NCBI RefSeq assembly: GCF_000328705.1
Contig: NC_019673.1
Coordinates: forward strand, 7,258,501 to 7,322,500
DNA length: 64,000 bases
Source: Saccharothrix espanaensis DSM 44229
GTDB taxonomy: Bacteria > Actinomycetota > Actinomycetes > Mycobacteriales > Pseudonocardiaceae
Direction: 5' to 3'
The notes below the pieces were generated by a model that did not search any database, was not told the origin of the DNA, and worked only from the letters and a program-made list of their open reading frames with translations. The translations under genes and the position numbers were made by a program. Positions 22,295 through 30,917 of this stretch are shown here, piece by piece; position 1 is the first letter of the stretch, and each line of letters begins with the position of its first letter.

Positions 22295-22312
22295 TCAGCG
22301 GGCATCAGCGGG
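22234..22312. repeat. Six copies of TCAGCGGG, crossing the methyltransferase stop codon
   Basis: Copies lie at 22234, 22247, 22259, 22274, 22295 and 22305. The last two form an exact 10-bp tandem repeat (GGCATCAGCG), one of which contains the stop codon of the gene at 22295. Confidence 0.65.
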
Positions 22313-23059
22313 TGGGACGGCGGGGAGGGAGGGGACCAGGGGGTGGGTGATGGTGATGACTTCTCGGCTGTTCTCGGTGAAGGGCGTACGGTCCCACCAG
22401 CCGTAGCGTTCGGTCACCACGAAACCCCTGTCCCCCAGCAGTTCGTCCAACTCCGGGGCCGGCAGGAAGCGCAGTGACGCCCACGTCACCCTGGGCTGTT
22501 CCCACGGGCCGCTGTACGTCTCGCTGAACCTCACCACCCCGTCCACCACGCTCTCCACCTCGTGCGTGACCACGACCGTGCGCCCCGCCGCGTCGGTGAT
22601 CTCGCTGGCGTCGGCGGGGTTCCAGCGCTCCCACCCCCGCACGGCCGGATTGCGGGTTTCGAAGGCGAAGCGGCCGGTGGGGGTCAGGGCTTGGCGCACC
22701 CCGTCGAGCAGCGCGCGTGCCTCGTCGTCGGTGAGCAGGATCTGGAACGCGTGGCCGGTCATCACCACCAGGTCGAACTCACCCGCGAACGGGACCGTGC
22801 CCAACGTTCCGCGCACCCACTCCACGTCCGGCCGGTCGCGGGCTTGGGCGAGCATGCCGTCGGCCGGGTCCAGGCCGCACAGGCGGCCGGTGTGCCCGTT
22901 GTCCCTCGCGGCTTTGAGCAGGGTTCCGGTGCCGCAGCCGACGTCGAGCACCGAGTTCGCGGACAGGACCAGCCTCAGGTAGAAGTCGTCGCTCGCGTCC
23001 CAGCCGTTGATCGTGTCGTAGAGCGCGGCCAGTTCTTCGTCTTCGTAAGGGTCCGGCAT
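22295..23059 (-). CDS. Class I SAM-dependent methyltransferase
   Basis: 254 residues from ATG 23059. Motif I is VLDVGCGTGTLL at about residues 40-52, followed by GLDPADGMLAQAR and DLVVMTGHAFQILL. The C-terminal half (RFSETYSGPWEQPRVTWASLRFLPAPELDELL) fits small-molecule methyltransferases of the UbiE/Methyltransf_25 group. The substrate cannot be told. It is isolated between the conservon terminator and the repeat region. Its stop codon lies inside a short tandem repeat. Confidence 0.85.
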   Translation of the reverse strand: MPDPYEDEELAALYDTINGWDASDDFYLRLVLSANSVLDVGCGTGTLLKAARDNGHTGRLCGLDPADGMLAQARDRPDVEWVRGTLGTVPFAGEFDLVVMTGHAFQILLTDDEARALLDGVRQALTPTGRFAFETRNPAVRGWERWNPADASEITDAAGRTVVVTHEVESVVDGVVRFSETYSGPWEQPRVTWASLRFLPAPELDELLGDRGFVVTERYGWWDRTPFTENSREVITITHPLVPSLPAVPPADAR

Positions 23060-23077
23060 GTGACGCAGTGTGCCGAA

Positions 23078-23129
23078 ACACCGAGGGCGGGTGCGCGGGG
23101 TTTTGTCCCCGCGCACCCGCCCCCGGTGT
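23078..23129. terminator. Very strong hairpin after the conservon operon
   Basis: Arms 23078-23100 and 23107-23129 form a 23-bp stem with one mismatch around loop TTTTGT. It follows cvnD and precedes the methyltransferase start. Confidence 0.85.
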
Positions 23130-23135
23130 GGGATC

Positions 23136-23723
23136 TCAGGCGAAGGTGGGCAGCCGCATCGCGTGTTGCACCAGCGTGATCAGCGTCTGCTTGGTCGACT
23201 GGCGGTTGCGCGCGTCGCACGGCACGATCGGCACCGCCTGGTCGATGGTCAGCGCTTCGCGGATGTCCTCGATCCGGTGGTGCAGCAGGCCGTCGAAGCA
23301 GTTCACGCCGACGACGTAGGGCAGCTCGCGGTCCTCGAAGAAGTCGATCGAGGCGAACGCGTCGGACAGCCGCCGGGTGTCGACCAGCACGACAGCGCCG
23401 ATCGCGCCGCGCACCAGGTCGTCCCACATGAACCAGAAGCGGTGCTGCCCGGGGGTGCCGAACAGGTACAGGATCAGGTCCTGGTCGAGGGTCACGCGAC
23501 CGAAGTCCATGGCCACGGTGGTGGTCATCTTGTTCGGCGTGCTGGACAGGTCGTCCACGCCGACGCTGGCCTCGGTCATCACCGCCTCGGTCGTCAGCGG
23601 CACGATCTCGGACACCGAGCCGACGAACGTGGTCTTGCCGACGCCGAACCCGCCGGCGACCACGATCTTGGTCGACGTGACCGTCAGGCTCGGTGTGCCC
23701 GGCCCGGGAGCGCCACCGCTCAT
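23136..23723 (-). CDS. cvnD: Conservon GTPase CvnD-like protein
   Basis: 195 residues. G1 is GGFGVGKTTF near residue 25; DFGRVTLDQDLILYLFGTPGQHRFWFMW covers the G3 region; VVLVDTRRLSDAF and NCFDG resemble the specificity loop. This is the small Ras-like GTPase of actinobacterial conservons, thought to relay signals from the CvnA sensor. ATG 23723 was chosen because the preceding residues of the open frame overlap the cvnB stop. It lies 28 bp downstream of cvnB. The usual DUF742 gene (cvnC) between them is absent. Confidence 0.9.
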   Translation of the reverse strand: MSGGAPGPGTPSLTVTSTKIVVAGGFGVGKTTFVGSVSEIVPLTTEAVMTEASVGVDDLSSTPNKMTTTVAMDFGRVTLDQDLILYLFGTPGQHRFWFMWDDLVRGAIGAVVLVDTRRLSDAFASIDFFEDRELPYVVGVNCFDGLLHHRIEDIREALTIDQAVPIVPCDARNRQSTKQTLITLVQHAMRLPTFA

Positions 23724-23751
23724 GTTGCTTCCGCTTTCCCTAGGAGAGGAT

Positions 23752-24174
23752 CTAGCCACGCATCGCGACGTGCAGTTGGGACCTGATCTCCGGGGTGAGC
23801 TGCACGCCCACCCGCTCGACCAGGCGGGTCATCGCATAGCCGATGAGGCCGATGTCGCAGTTGGGCGCGGCCAGCACCGCCAGGCACGAGCCGTCGCTGA
23901 TCGACATCAGGAACAGGTAGCCCCGTTCCATCTCGACCACGGTCTGCTTCACGTCGCCCGCCTCGAAGCAGCGCGCCGCGCCGAGGTTGAGGCTGACCAG
24001 ACCGGACGCCACGGCCGCGAGCTGTTCCGCGCGGTCGATCGGGAGCCGTTCCGAGGACGCGAGCAACAGGCCGTCCGCGGAGACGACGATCGCGTGCGCC
24101 ACGCCCGCGACGCGGCTCACGAAGTCGTCGACCAGCCAACTGAAGTTGTCCAGTTCCTCGGCTGCGGTGGTCAC
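23752..24174 (-). CDS. cvnB: Conservon roadblock/LC7 protein CvnB-like
   Basis: 140 residues forming one roadblock/LC7 domain: LDNFSWLVDDFVSRVAGVAHAIVVSADGLLLASSERL, then AAVASGLVSLNLGAARCF and a GYLFLMSISDGSCLAVLAA strand. It would act as a GTPase-activating or scaffold partner of CvnD at the membrane sensor. GTG 24174 overlaps the cvnA stop by 4 bp (GTGA). Confidence 0.9.
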   Translation of the reverse strand: MTTAAEELDNFSWLVDDFVSRVAGVAHAIVVSADGLLLASSERLPIDRAEQLAAVASGLVSLNLGAARCFEAGDVKQTVVEMERGYLFLMSISDGSCLAVLAAPNCDIGLIGYAMTRLVERVGVQLTPEIRSQLHVAMRG

Positions 24175-27100
24175 GTCTGCTCCTTGCCTTGGTTGCCGGG
24201 GTTTTCTCCGTTGCCGAACGGCGCGCCTTCCCAGGGCATCCCGTTTTCGTCGGCGGACTCGCGGCCCAGTTGGATGCCGCGCTGGTAGGTGGCGAACCGC
24301 TGGCGCAGCCGGTCGGCGGACCGGCGGGGCGGGGCGGCGGTGGCCACGCCCGAGGCGGCCGAGCTCCCGTTGGCGGACGGCGAGGAGGGGCGCTGCGGCG
24401 GCGCGCTCAGGGAGCCGGGCATCAGGCGGGCGTTGGGCACCCGCTTGGGCAGGCCGGCGGTGGTGGTGTCGTCCACTTCGGACTTGAGCTTGTCGCCGGC
24501 GGCGGACCAGCCCTCGTCGGCGGGGCCCCAGCCGGTGGTGGTGGCGGGCACCGGGGACGGGGCGGGGGCGCGCTTGGGGAGGCCGGCGGCGGTGGGTGTC
24601 GGGCTGACCCGCTCCACCTTCTCCGGCTTCTCGGGGCGGTCGGGGTCGCCGATGAGGTCGACGCGGTCGGCGTACACGGTCGGTTCGGCGGACGGGTCGG
24701 GGCCGACCAGGTCGACCCGGTCGGCGAACATGGTCCGCTCGGCCGGGGTCTCCGGCGGGACGGTGTCGCCCAGTTCGCCGTGCACCGCCGCCTCCGCTCC
24801 CTCGGTGCCCTGGAACCAGCGTGACAGCACGTCCTCGTAGATCGGCAGCCGCTGGGTGGACGCGTCGTCTTCCTCCACGACGATCGGCGGCGCCGCGGCC
24901 GTGCCGGGGTAGGAGTAGTCGATGGCGCCTTGGGCGGGCGGCTGGGTCTCGACGACGGTGGCGGTGAACAGGTCGGCCGCGGGGGTCTGCTCGACCTGGA
25001 AGTAGTTCGGGCCCTCGTCGGCCGGGGCTTGCACGACCTGCGGGTACGGGGCGGCGGTCTCGGCGGGGGCCGGGAACGGCGCGGGGGTGGCGTCGGGTGC
25101 GGTGAAGGACGCGGGTGCCTGGTCGGGTGTCCACTTGGGGACGCCGGCGAGCACGCCGACGCCGCTGCCCTCGATCTCCAGCGGCGCCTGGCGCTGCGGG
25201 AGGGCGGGCGCGGGCCGGGCGGCCAGCGGTTCGGGGCCGCGGTGCAGCAGCGACACGGGCAGCACGACCTGGGCGGTCACGCCACCCTCTATGTCGTCGT
25301 TGTTGGTCAGCGTCACCCGGATCTCGTGCCGCTTGGCGAGCTGGCCGACGACGTACAGGCCCATCTCGCGGGCGACGGACACGTCGACCTCGGGCGGTTC
25401 GGCGAGCTTGATGTTCGAGTCGATGATGTCCTGCTCCTGCATGCCGACGCCGCGGTCGTGGATGCGGATGGACACCTCGCCGCGCCGGGTCTCGATGGCC
25501 CGGACGGTCACCTTGGTGGTGGGCTTGGAGAACGCGGTGGCGTTGTCCAGCAGCTCGGCGATGAGGTGCGCGAGGTCGTTGACCACGCGGCCCTGGACCT
25601 TGAGCTCGGGCGCGGGCGCGACCTGGACGCGGGCGTACTTCTCGACCTCGGACACGGCCGCGCCGAGCACCTCGTTGATGGGCACCGGCCGGGTGACCCG
25701 GCGGTTGACCGTGGTGCCGGAGAGCACCAGGAGGTTCTCGCTGTTGCGGCGCATCTGGGTGGCCAGGTGGTCCAGTTCGAACAGGCTGGCCAGCTGGTCG
25801 GGGTCCTGCTCGTCCTGCTCCAGCCGGTCGATGACGGTGATCTGCCGCTCGACCAGCGCCTGGGAGCGGCGCGAGAGGTTGATGAACATGTCGTTGACGT
25901 TCGCGCGCAGCGCCACCTGCTCGACCGCGAGTCGGACGGCTTCGCGCTGCACGGCGTCGAACGCCCGCGCGACCTGGCCGACCTCTTCGGTGGTGTGGAT
26001 GGGCACCGGCACCAGCGACTCCTCGGCGGCGCGGGCGGGGTCGCGGTGGGTCCGGATGCGCTTGATCGCCTCGGGCAGGCGGTTGCGGGCGACGTCCATG
26101 GCGGCGCGGCGCAGCACGCGCAGCGGCGTGAGCATCGAGCGGGCGACGAAGGCCATCAGGGCGAAGGCGAGCAGCAGGGCGACGGCGACCAGGGCCGCGT
26201 CGCGCCAGGCGGCGCCGCGGGCGCCTTCGGTGAGGTTCACCGCGGTCCGGTCGGCCTGCTGCTCGATGTCGAGCGAGATCTGCCGGTAGAGCGCGCCGGT
26301 CTCCTCGCCGACCCGCATGACCTCGGCGTCGGAGATGGACACCTCGCCGGACTCGTCCTGCTGCACGAGGGCGAGCTGGACCAGCCGGCTGCGGGCGTCC
26401 ACGGCGGCACCGGACACCGTGTCGGAGTACCGCTGGCGGTTCTCCTGGGTGGAGGTGTTGGCGAAGTCGGTGAGCGCGGCGTCCAACCGGGACTGGGCGG
26501 CGCGCAGGGCGTTGACCTGTCCGGGCGCGAACTCGCCGCGCTTCGCGGTGGACAGCAGGATCGCGTTCTGCTGGAAGAGCTGTTCCTTCGCGCTGTAGAG
26601 CGCGAGGTTGGCGCCGGAGAGCGGGGTGATCTCCTCGTTGCTGAGGCTGCTGGCGGTGGTCCGGTGCACCTGGGCGAGGGCGCTGAGCACCTGGCCGTAG
26701 GCGCTGGCCACCGAGATGTCGGGGTACTTCGTGGTCAGCGTGGTGTTGCGCAGCGCGGACAGGCCGTCGAGGGACTGCAGCGACTTCTGGAACGACTCGC
26801 GCACGCTCTCGTCGATGCCCGAGGTGGACGCGGCGACCTCGCGGTACTCGCCGACCTCCTGGTCGACCTTCGCGGATCGGGCGACCAGGTCGGCGCTGTT
26901 GTCCGCGCGCCCGCCCGCGACGAACCACACCGCGGCGTCGCGTTCGAGCTGGAGCGCGTCGGACACGGCGGCGGCCTGGGCGGACAGCTGGAGTTCGCGC
27001 TGCACCTTGCCGTAGAGCTCGACGTCGTCGAGCTGGGTGTTGAGCCGCAGGCCCGCGAGGGTCAGCGTGCTCAGCGCGGGCACCAGGAGCACCACGGCCA

Positions 27101-27278
27101 GCTTGCTGCGCAGCCTCCAGTTGCGCAGGCGCCACCGGGAGATCTCCCGGTCGGCGGGCGCGGTGGTGCCTGTGCTCGGACCCGGTTCGGGCGGAACGGC
27201 GTCCACCGTCTCGTCGGGCTCAATCCGCTCCGGTTCACTCCCGGAGGCGTGGTCATCGTGACCGCGCACCGTCAGCAC
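24171..27278 (-). CDS. cvnA: Conservon sensor histidine-kinase-like protein CvnA
   Basis: 1035 residues. A first membrane segment lies at about 58-78 (KLAVVLLVPALSTLTLAGL). An external sensor (nitrate/sulfate-type helical NIT-like) follows to about 355, then a second segment (AALVAVALLLAFALMAFVA). A HAMP-like region and a kinase core come next (MRRNSENLLVLSG dimerisation part, ELLDNATAFSKP N-box, IRIHDRGVGM G-box). A long proline/acidic disordered tail ends it. The phospho-accepting histidine is replaced by the RRNSEN type, as usual in conservons. GTG 27278 starts behind GGGGAG; GTG 27269 is possible. Confidence 0.9.
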   Translation of the reverse strand: MLTVRGHDDHASGSEPERIEPDETVDAVPPEPGPSTGTTAPADREISRWRLRNWRLRSKLAVVLLVPALSTLTLAGLRLNTQLDDVELYGKVQRELQLSAQAAAVSDALQLERDAAVWFVAGGRADNSADLVARSAKVDQEVGEYREVAASTSGIDESVRESFQKSLQSLDGLSALRNTTLTTKYPDISVASAYGQVLSALAQVHRTTASSLSNEEITPLSGANLALYSAKEQLFQQNAILLSTAKRGEFAPGQVNALRAAQSRLDAALTDFANTSTQENRQRYSDTVSGAAVDARSRLVQLALVQQDESGEVSISDAEVMRVGEETGALYRQISLDIEQQADRTAVNLTEGARGAAWRDAALVAVALLLAFALMAFVARSMLTPLRVLRRAAMDVARNRLPEAIKRIRTHRDPARAAEESLVPVPIHTTEEVGQVARAFDAVQREAVRLAVEQVALRANVNDMFINLSRRSQALVERQITVIDRLEQDEQDPDQLASLFELDHLATQMRRNSENLLVLSGTTVNRRVTRPVPINEVLGAAVSEVEKYARVQVAPAPELKVQGRVVNDLAHLIAELLDNATAFSKPTTKVTVRAIETRRGEVSIRIHDRGVGMQEQDIIDSNIKLAEPPEVDVSVAREMGLYVVGQLAKRHEIRVTLTNNDDIEGGVTAQVVLPVSLLHRGPEPLAARPAPALPQRQAPLEIEGSGVGVLAGVPKWTPDQAPASFTAPDATPAPFPAPAETAAPYPQVVQAPADEGPNYFQVEQTPAADLFTATVVETQPPAQGAIDYSYPGTAAAPPIVVEEDDASTQRLPIYEDVLSRWFQGTEGAEAAVHGELGDTVPPETPAERTMFADRVDLVGPDPSAEPTVYADRVDLIGDPDRPEKPEKVERVSPTPTAAGLPKRAPAPSPVPATTTGWGPADEGWSAAGDKLKSEVDDTTTAGLPKRVPNARLMPGSLSAPPQRPSSPSANGSSAASGVATAAPPRRSADRLRQRFATYQRGIQLGRESADENGMPWEGAPFGNGENPGNQGKEQT

Positions 27279-27487
27279 ACTCCCCAGCCCCCCAGCCAGT
27301 TAACGACACGTCCTTACAAACCCGGTGGATCTTGGTGGAAAATCCCCCGGAGTCATACCGCCGTTCGGACGAGGACGCCGGTATTTTGCAAATCAACCAT
27401 TGTCCCGCACCGCCGCGGGTCGCGGGCTAAACGATCGCTAACCCGCGTTCACGGCTTTTTCACGCCACCGACCCGAACGGATAACGC
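27279..27487. promoter_or_regulatory. Upstream region of the conservon operon
   Basis: About 210 bp, AT-rich for this genome around 27310-27450 (cttacaaacccgg; ggtattttgcaaatcaacc). It must hold the cvnA promoter. No open frame lies here. Confidence 0.4.
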
Positions 27488-27523
27488 GTCGCGGGGGAGC
27501 CCGTCGCCGGGCTCCCCCGCGAC
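27488..27523. terminator. Perfect 15-bp hairpin after the substrate-binding protein gene
   Basis: Arms 27488-27502 and 27509-27523 (GTCGCGGGGGAGCCC and complement) with a 6-base loop lie just past the gene end at 27528. Confidence 0.85.
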
Positions 27524-27527
27524 CGGG

Positions 27528-28553
27528 TCAGCTACCCGACGCGGCCACCAGCATCGGCTTGACGTCGAAGTCCTTCTCCAGCAGACCATAGGTTTTCATC
27601 AGCGTCGCCACCCGCTGCAGGCGGGTCGCGTCGAGCGTGGTGGGGAACTCACCGAAGTGAACCAGGCTGGCGGTTTCCTTGTCGACCTTGGCGTACTCCA
27701 CCAGCAGCGGCTCGACCGTGGGGCGGTCGGCCGCGTCGCGCTGGCCCTTGGTCAGCGCGCGCTGGAACGCGGCGACGGTGTTCGGGTTCTCCTTGGCGAA
27801 CTTGCCGGTCGTGCCGTAGCCCGCGACCGGGATGCCGTCCGTCGGGCCGGACGCGGCGTCGAGCACCGTGATCGCGCCGATCGCGCGCTGGGCCTTGCTG
27901 ATGAACGGCTCGACCATGAAGGCGGCGTCGACGGTCTTGTTCTGCAGCGCCGCCTGCATGTCCGGGAACGGGAACTCCTTGAAGGTCACCGACTTGGGGT
28001 CGACGTCGTTGGCCTCCAGGGTCGCCTTCGCGGTGAGCTCGGCGATGTTCTTGAACGTGTTGATCGCGATCGTCTTGCCGGCCAGGTCCTTGGGCGACTT
28101 GATGGTCGAGTCCGGGCCGGTGAGGATCAGGAACATCTCGGGCTTGGCCTGGTAGCCGTCGTTGATCAGCTTCAGGCCGTCCACGCCCTTGGCCACGTCC
28201 TTGGCCTGCGCGGCGAAGAACGAGACCCAGTTGCCGAACGTGATGTCCAGCTCACCGTTGACCAGACCCGGGATGGCCGCGGCGCCACCCTGGATCGAGA
28301 CCGGCTCCACTTCCAGGCCCTCGTCCTTGAAGTAGCCCTTCTTGATCGCGACGTGCACCGAGGCGACGTCGAGGATCGGCAGCAGACCAAGCTTGATCTT
28401 GGTCTTTTCGACCTTGCCCGGAGCGGCGGCGCCGTCCGTCGGCTTGTCCGTGGAACCGCCGAGCAGACCACAGCCGGAGACCACGGCGAGCATCGTGAGC
28501 GCGGTCAGTCCGCCGATGATCCTTCTTGCCGAGAGGCCGACTCTTCGAGTCAT
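27528..28553 (-). CDS. ABC transporter substrate-binding lipoprotein (SsuA/TauA/NMT1 family)
   Basis: 341 residues. A signal peptide with a lipobox (VVSGC at about residue 27) anchors it in the membrane. The binding-protein core runs KIKLGLLPILDVASVHVAIKKGYFKDEGLEVE, SIQGGAAAIPGLVNGELDITFGNWV, and DLAGKTIAINTFKN, typical of the nitrate/sulfonate/taurine and aromatic-sulfonate group. ATG 28553 lies 9 bases after AGGAG. Its ATPase and two permeases lie beyond the pobA-like gene, on the same strand. The ligand is unknown; the neighbouring hydroxylase suggests an aromatic acid. Confidence 0.9.
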   Translation of the reverse strand: MTRRVGLSARRIIGGLTALTMLAVVSGCGLLGGSTDKPTDGAAAPGKVEKTKIKLGLLPILDVASVHVAIKKGYFKDEGLEVEPVSIQGGAAAIPGLVNGELDITFGNWVSFFAAQAKDVAKGVDGLKLINDGYQAKPEMFLILTGPDSTIKSPKDLAGKTIAINTFKNIAELTAKATLEANDVDPKSVTFKEFPFPDMQAALQNKTVDAAFMVEPFISKAQRAIGAITVLDAASGPTDGIPVAGYGTTGKFAKENPNTVAAFQRALTKGQRDAADRPTVEPLLVEYAKVDKETASLVHFGEFPTTLDATRLQRVATLMKTYGLLEKDFDVKPMLVAASGS

Positions 28554-28741
28554 GGGGGGCATCTCCTGTTGGAGTGGCGACAGTGCGGGGGCAGGATGCA
28601 CGGGCGACAGGTGGTCAGTGCAGAACCCACTCAAAGTGACTTTGGTGGTTCGACAAGACCCCAGTCGACCGACACTCGAAGGCTGATCCACTACCTTCGG
28701 TGAGCATCTTTGCACAGGCTGTCCAGAGGTTGGGGTACGCG
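28554..28741. promoter_or_regulatory. Divergent promoter region with a CAAAGT-G-ACTTTG palindrome
   Basis: A perfect 6+1+6 palindrome at 28632-28644 sits midway between the transporter binding-protein gene and the pobA-like gene. The flanks CCAC and GTGG extend the symmetry imperfectly. It is a good candidate operator for a regulator controlling both genes. No regulator gene lies next to it. Confidence 0.45.
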
Positions 28742-29944
28742 GTGAGCGATCTTGATGGGGAATGGGCCGTACAGAGCAACCGGCGTCCGGTGGGGATCGT
28801 CGGCGCGGGACCGGCCGGACTGACCTTGGGGAACCTGCTCCAGCAGGCCGGGATCCCCTGCGTGGTGCTGGAGCGGGGCACCCGCGAGCACGTCGAGACG
28901 CGCCCCCGCGCGGGAGTCATCGAGCACCGGGCCGTCCGGATGCTGGACGACCACGGCCTGGCCGACCGGCTGCTGGCCGAGGCCGACCGGCACGGGGCGT
29001 GCGAGTTCCGGGTCAACGGGCGGGCCTACGAGGTGGACTACTCGTCGCTCTACGACGGGCAGACGCACTACGTCTACCCCCAGCAGGAGGTCGTCAAGGA
29101 CCTGGTGGGCGCGTACGTGGCGGGCGGCGGTGACGTCCGGTTCAGCGTCACCGACGTCGAGCTGCACGACATCGAGAGCGGCGAGCCGTCGCTGACCTGG
29201 ACCTCCGCCGACGGCCGCGCGGAGCGGCTGGACTGCTCGTTCATCGCCGGCGCCGACGGCTTCCACGGGGTGACCCGGCGCAGCATCCCCGCCGGGGCCA
29301 TCCAGGAGTTCTCCCACCAGCACGGGATCGAGTGGCTGTCGATCCTGGCCGAGGCGCCGCCGTCGACGCACAAGGTGATCTACGCGCTGCACCCGGACGG
29401 TTTCGCCGGGCACATGCTGCGCAGCGCGACGGTGTCGCGCTACTACCTCCAGGTGCCGGTGGACGACACGGTGGACAACTGGTCCGACGAGCGGGTCTGG
29501 ACCGAGTTGCACAAGCGGTTCGCGCTGCACGACTCGGACTGGTCGTTGACCGAGGGCCGGATCATCGAGAAGCGCATCCTGGACATGCGCAGCCATGTGG
29601 TCGAACCGATGAACCACGGCAACCTGTACCTTCTCGGCGACGCGGCCCACATCATCACGCCGGTGGGCGCAAAGGGAATGAACCTCGCTTTGCACGACGC
29701 CGAGGTGCTGGCCGCCGCCCTCACCGCTTTCCACCGATCGGGTGACGAGACTGGACTGAACGAGTACTCGGACACCTGCCTGCGCCGGGTGTGGCGTGCC
29801 CAGGAGTTCTCGCAGTGGATGGTCTTCATGATCCACCGCTCGCCGGAGCCGTTCCTGAGCCGATTGGGCCAGGCGCGACTCGAACACCTCATCGGGTCCG
29901 GGTCGTCCGCCGGGTATTTCGCCCAAAACTACGTCGGCCCCTGA
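28742..29944 (+). CDS. pobA: 4-hydroxybenzoate 3-monooxygenase (PobA-like flavoprotein)
   Basis: 400 residues. The FAD dinucleotide motif is GIVGAGPAGLTLGNLL near residue 20. Next are RPRAGVIEHRAVRML, the IAGADGFHGVTRRSIP motif of aromatic hydroxylases, and GDAAHIITPVGAKGMNLALHDA for FAD. Length and motif order match p-hydroxybenzoate hydroxylase, which makes protocatechuate using NADPH or NADH and O2. GTG 28742 was chosen because GAGG lies 12 bases upstream; GTG 28700 is in frame but has no ribosome binding site. It is surrounded by importer genes on the opposite strand. No other protocatechuate gene is nearby. Confidence 0.85.
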   Translation: MSDLDGEWAVQSNRRPVGIVGAGPAGLTLGNLLQQAGIPCVVLERGTREHVETRPRAGVIEHRAVRMLDDHGLADRLLAEADRHGACEFRVNGRAYEVDYSSLYDGQTHYVYPQQEVVKDLVGAYVAGGGDVRFSVTDVELHDIESGEPSLTWTSADGRAERLDCSFIAGADGFHGVTRRSIPAGAIQEFSHQHGIEWLSILAEAPPSTHKVIYALHPDGFAGHMLRSATVSRYYLQVPVDDTVDNWSDERVWTELHKRFALHDSDWSLTEGRIIEKRILDMRSHVVEPMNHGNLYLLGDAAHIITPVGAKGMNLALHDAEVLAAALTAFHRSGDETGLNEYSDTCLRRVWRAQEFSQWMVFMIHRSPEPFLSRLGQARLEHLIGSGSSAGYFAQNYVGP

Positions 29945-29970
29945 AGAGGGTCCCGCACCCCACCGCGACA

Positions 29971-30020
29971 ACCGCCGGGGGCGGGCGATTCCGGCGAAAG
30001 AATCGTCCGCCCCCGGCGGT
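29971..30020. terminator. 21-bp hairpin, bidirectional terminator
   Basis: Arms 29971-29991 and 30000-30020 pair completely with one G-U. It lies between convergent pobA-like and ATPase genes. Confidence 0.85.
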
Positions 30021-30031
30021 GGCAGCACAAT

Positions 30032-30916
30032 TCAGGACGACGCGGCGCGGTCCTCCGCCTCGGCGCGGGAAACCTCGGCGCGCTCGGCCTCCGCCCATTT
30101 CGCCGCGGACTGCTCGTCGGCCTTGCGGCGGGCGCGCACCTCACCCGAACCCTTGCCGACGTTCAACAACCGCGCCACCTCCGCGCGCAACCCCACGAAC
30201 GCGTCGGACTCGCGCGTGGTGATCTGGTCGCGCGGCGCGGGCAACCGCACCGGCAGGTCCGCCACGACGGACGCGGGCGAGCCGGAGAGCACCAGGATCC
30301 GGTCGCCCAGGTACACGCTCTCGTCGATGTCGTGGGTGACCACCAGCACCGTCGTGTCGTGCTCGGCCTTGACCTTGAGCAGCAGGTCCTCCAGCTCGAA
30401 CCGGGTCTGCGCGTCGACCGACGCGAACGGCTCGTCCATCAGCAGCAGGGCCGGCCGGTAGGCCAGCGCCCGCGCGATCGCGACCCGCTGCTGCATCCCG
30501 CCGGAGAGCTGCCACGGGTACTTGCGGTGCGCCTTGGACAGTCCCACCCACTCCAGCGCCTCGGCGGCCCGCGCGCGGCGCGCGGAGCGGCCCAGCGAGC
30601 GCTTGAGCGGGAACTCGACGTTCTTCTGCACCGACAGCCACGGGAACAGCGAGCGGCTGTAGTCCTGGAACACCACGGCCAGGTCGTCGGGCACCCCCAG
30701 CACCGCGTTGCCGTGCAGGGTCACCTCGCCCCTGGTCGGGCGGACCAGGCCGGAGATGGTGCGCAGCAGCGTGGACTTGCCGCAGCCGGACGGGCCGACC
30801 ACGCAGACCAGCTCACCCGGCCCCACGGTGAACGAGAGGTCGGCGATGGCGGTGTGGGCACCGTCCTTCGCCTGGTAGGTATGGCCGAGATCGGCCACGG
30901 ACAACATCGCGGTCAT
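30032..30916 (-). CDS. ABC transporter ATP-binding protein (SsuB/TauB family)
   Basis: 294 residues. Walker A is GPSGCGKST at about residue 41, signature LSGGMQQR at about 139, Walker B LLLMDEP at about 159 and the H-loop VTHDIDES. It energises the importer formed with the two permeases upstream. It has an unusually long charged C-terminal tail (about 40 residues, KADEQSAAKWAEAERAEVSR), perhaps a regulatory or coiled element. Its ATG lies 1 bp beyond the permease stop. Confidence 0.95.
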   Translation of the reverse strand: MTAMLSVADLGHTYQAKDGAHTAIADLSFTVGPGELVCVVGPSGCGKSTLLRTISGLVRPTRGEVTLHGNAVLGVPDDLAVVFQDYSRSLFPWLSVQKNVEFPLKRSLGRSARRARAAEALEWVGLSKAHRKYPWQLSGGMQQRVAIARALAYRPALLLMDEPFASVDAQTRFELEDLLLKVKAEHDTTVLVVTHDIDESVYLGDRILVLSGSPASVVADLPVRLPAPRDQITTRESDAFVGLRAEVARLLNVGKGSGEVRARRKADEQSAAKWAEAERAEVSRAEAEDRAASS

Positions 30917-30917
30917 G

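Noticed and set aside
23752..27135. 1127-codon frame on the minus strand across cvnA and cvnB
   Set aside because: Only its last 140 codons (from GTG 24174) are the CvnB protein; the rest is an alternative frame of cvnA with arginine/proline-rich shadow composition.
24930..28703. 1257-codon plus-strand frame opposite cvnA
   Set aside because: Leucine/valine/histidine-rich antisense of a GC-rich gene with no domain and no ribosome binding site.
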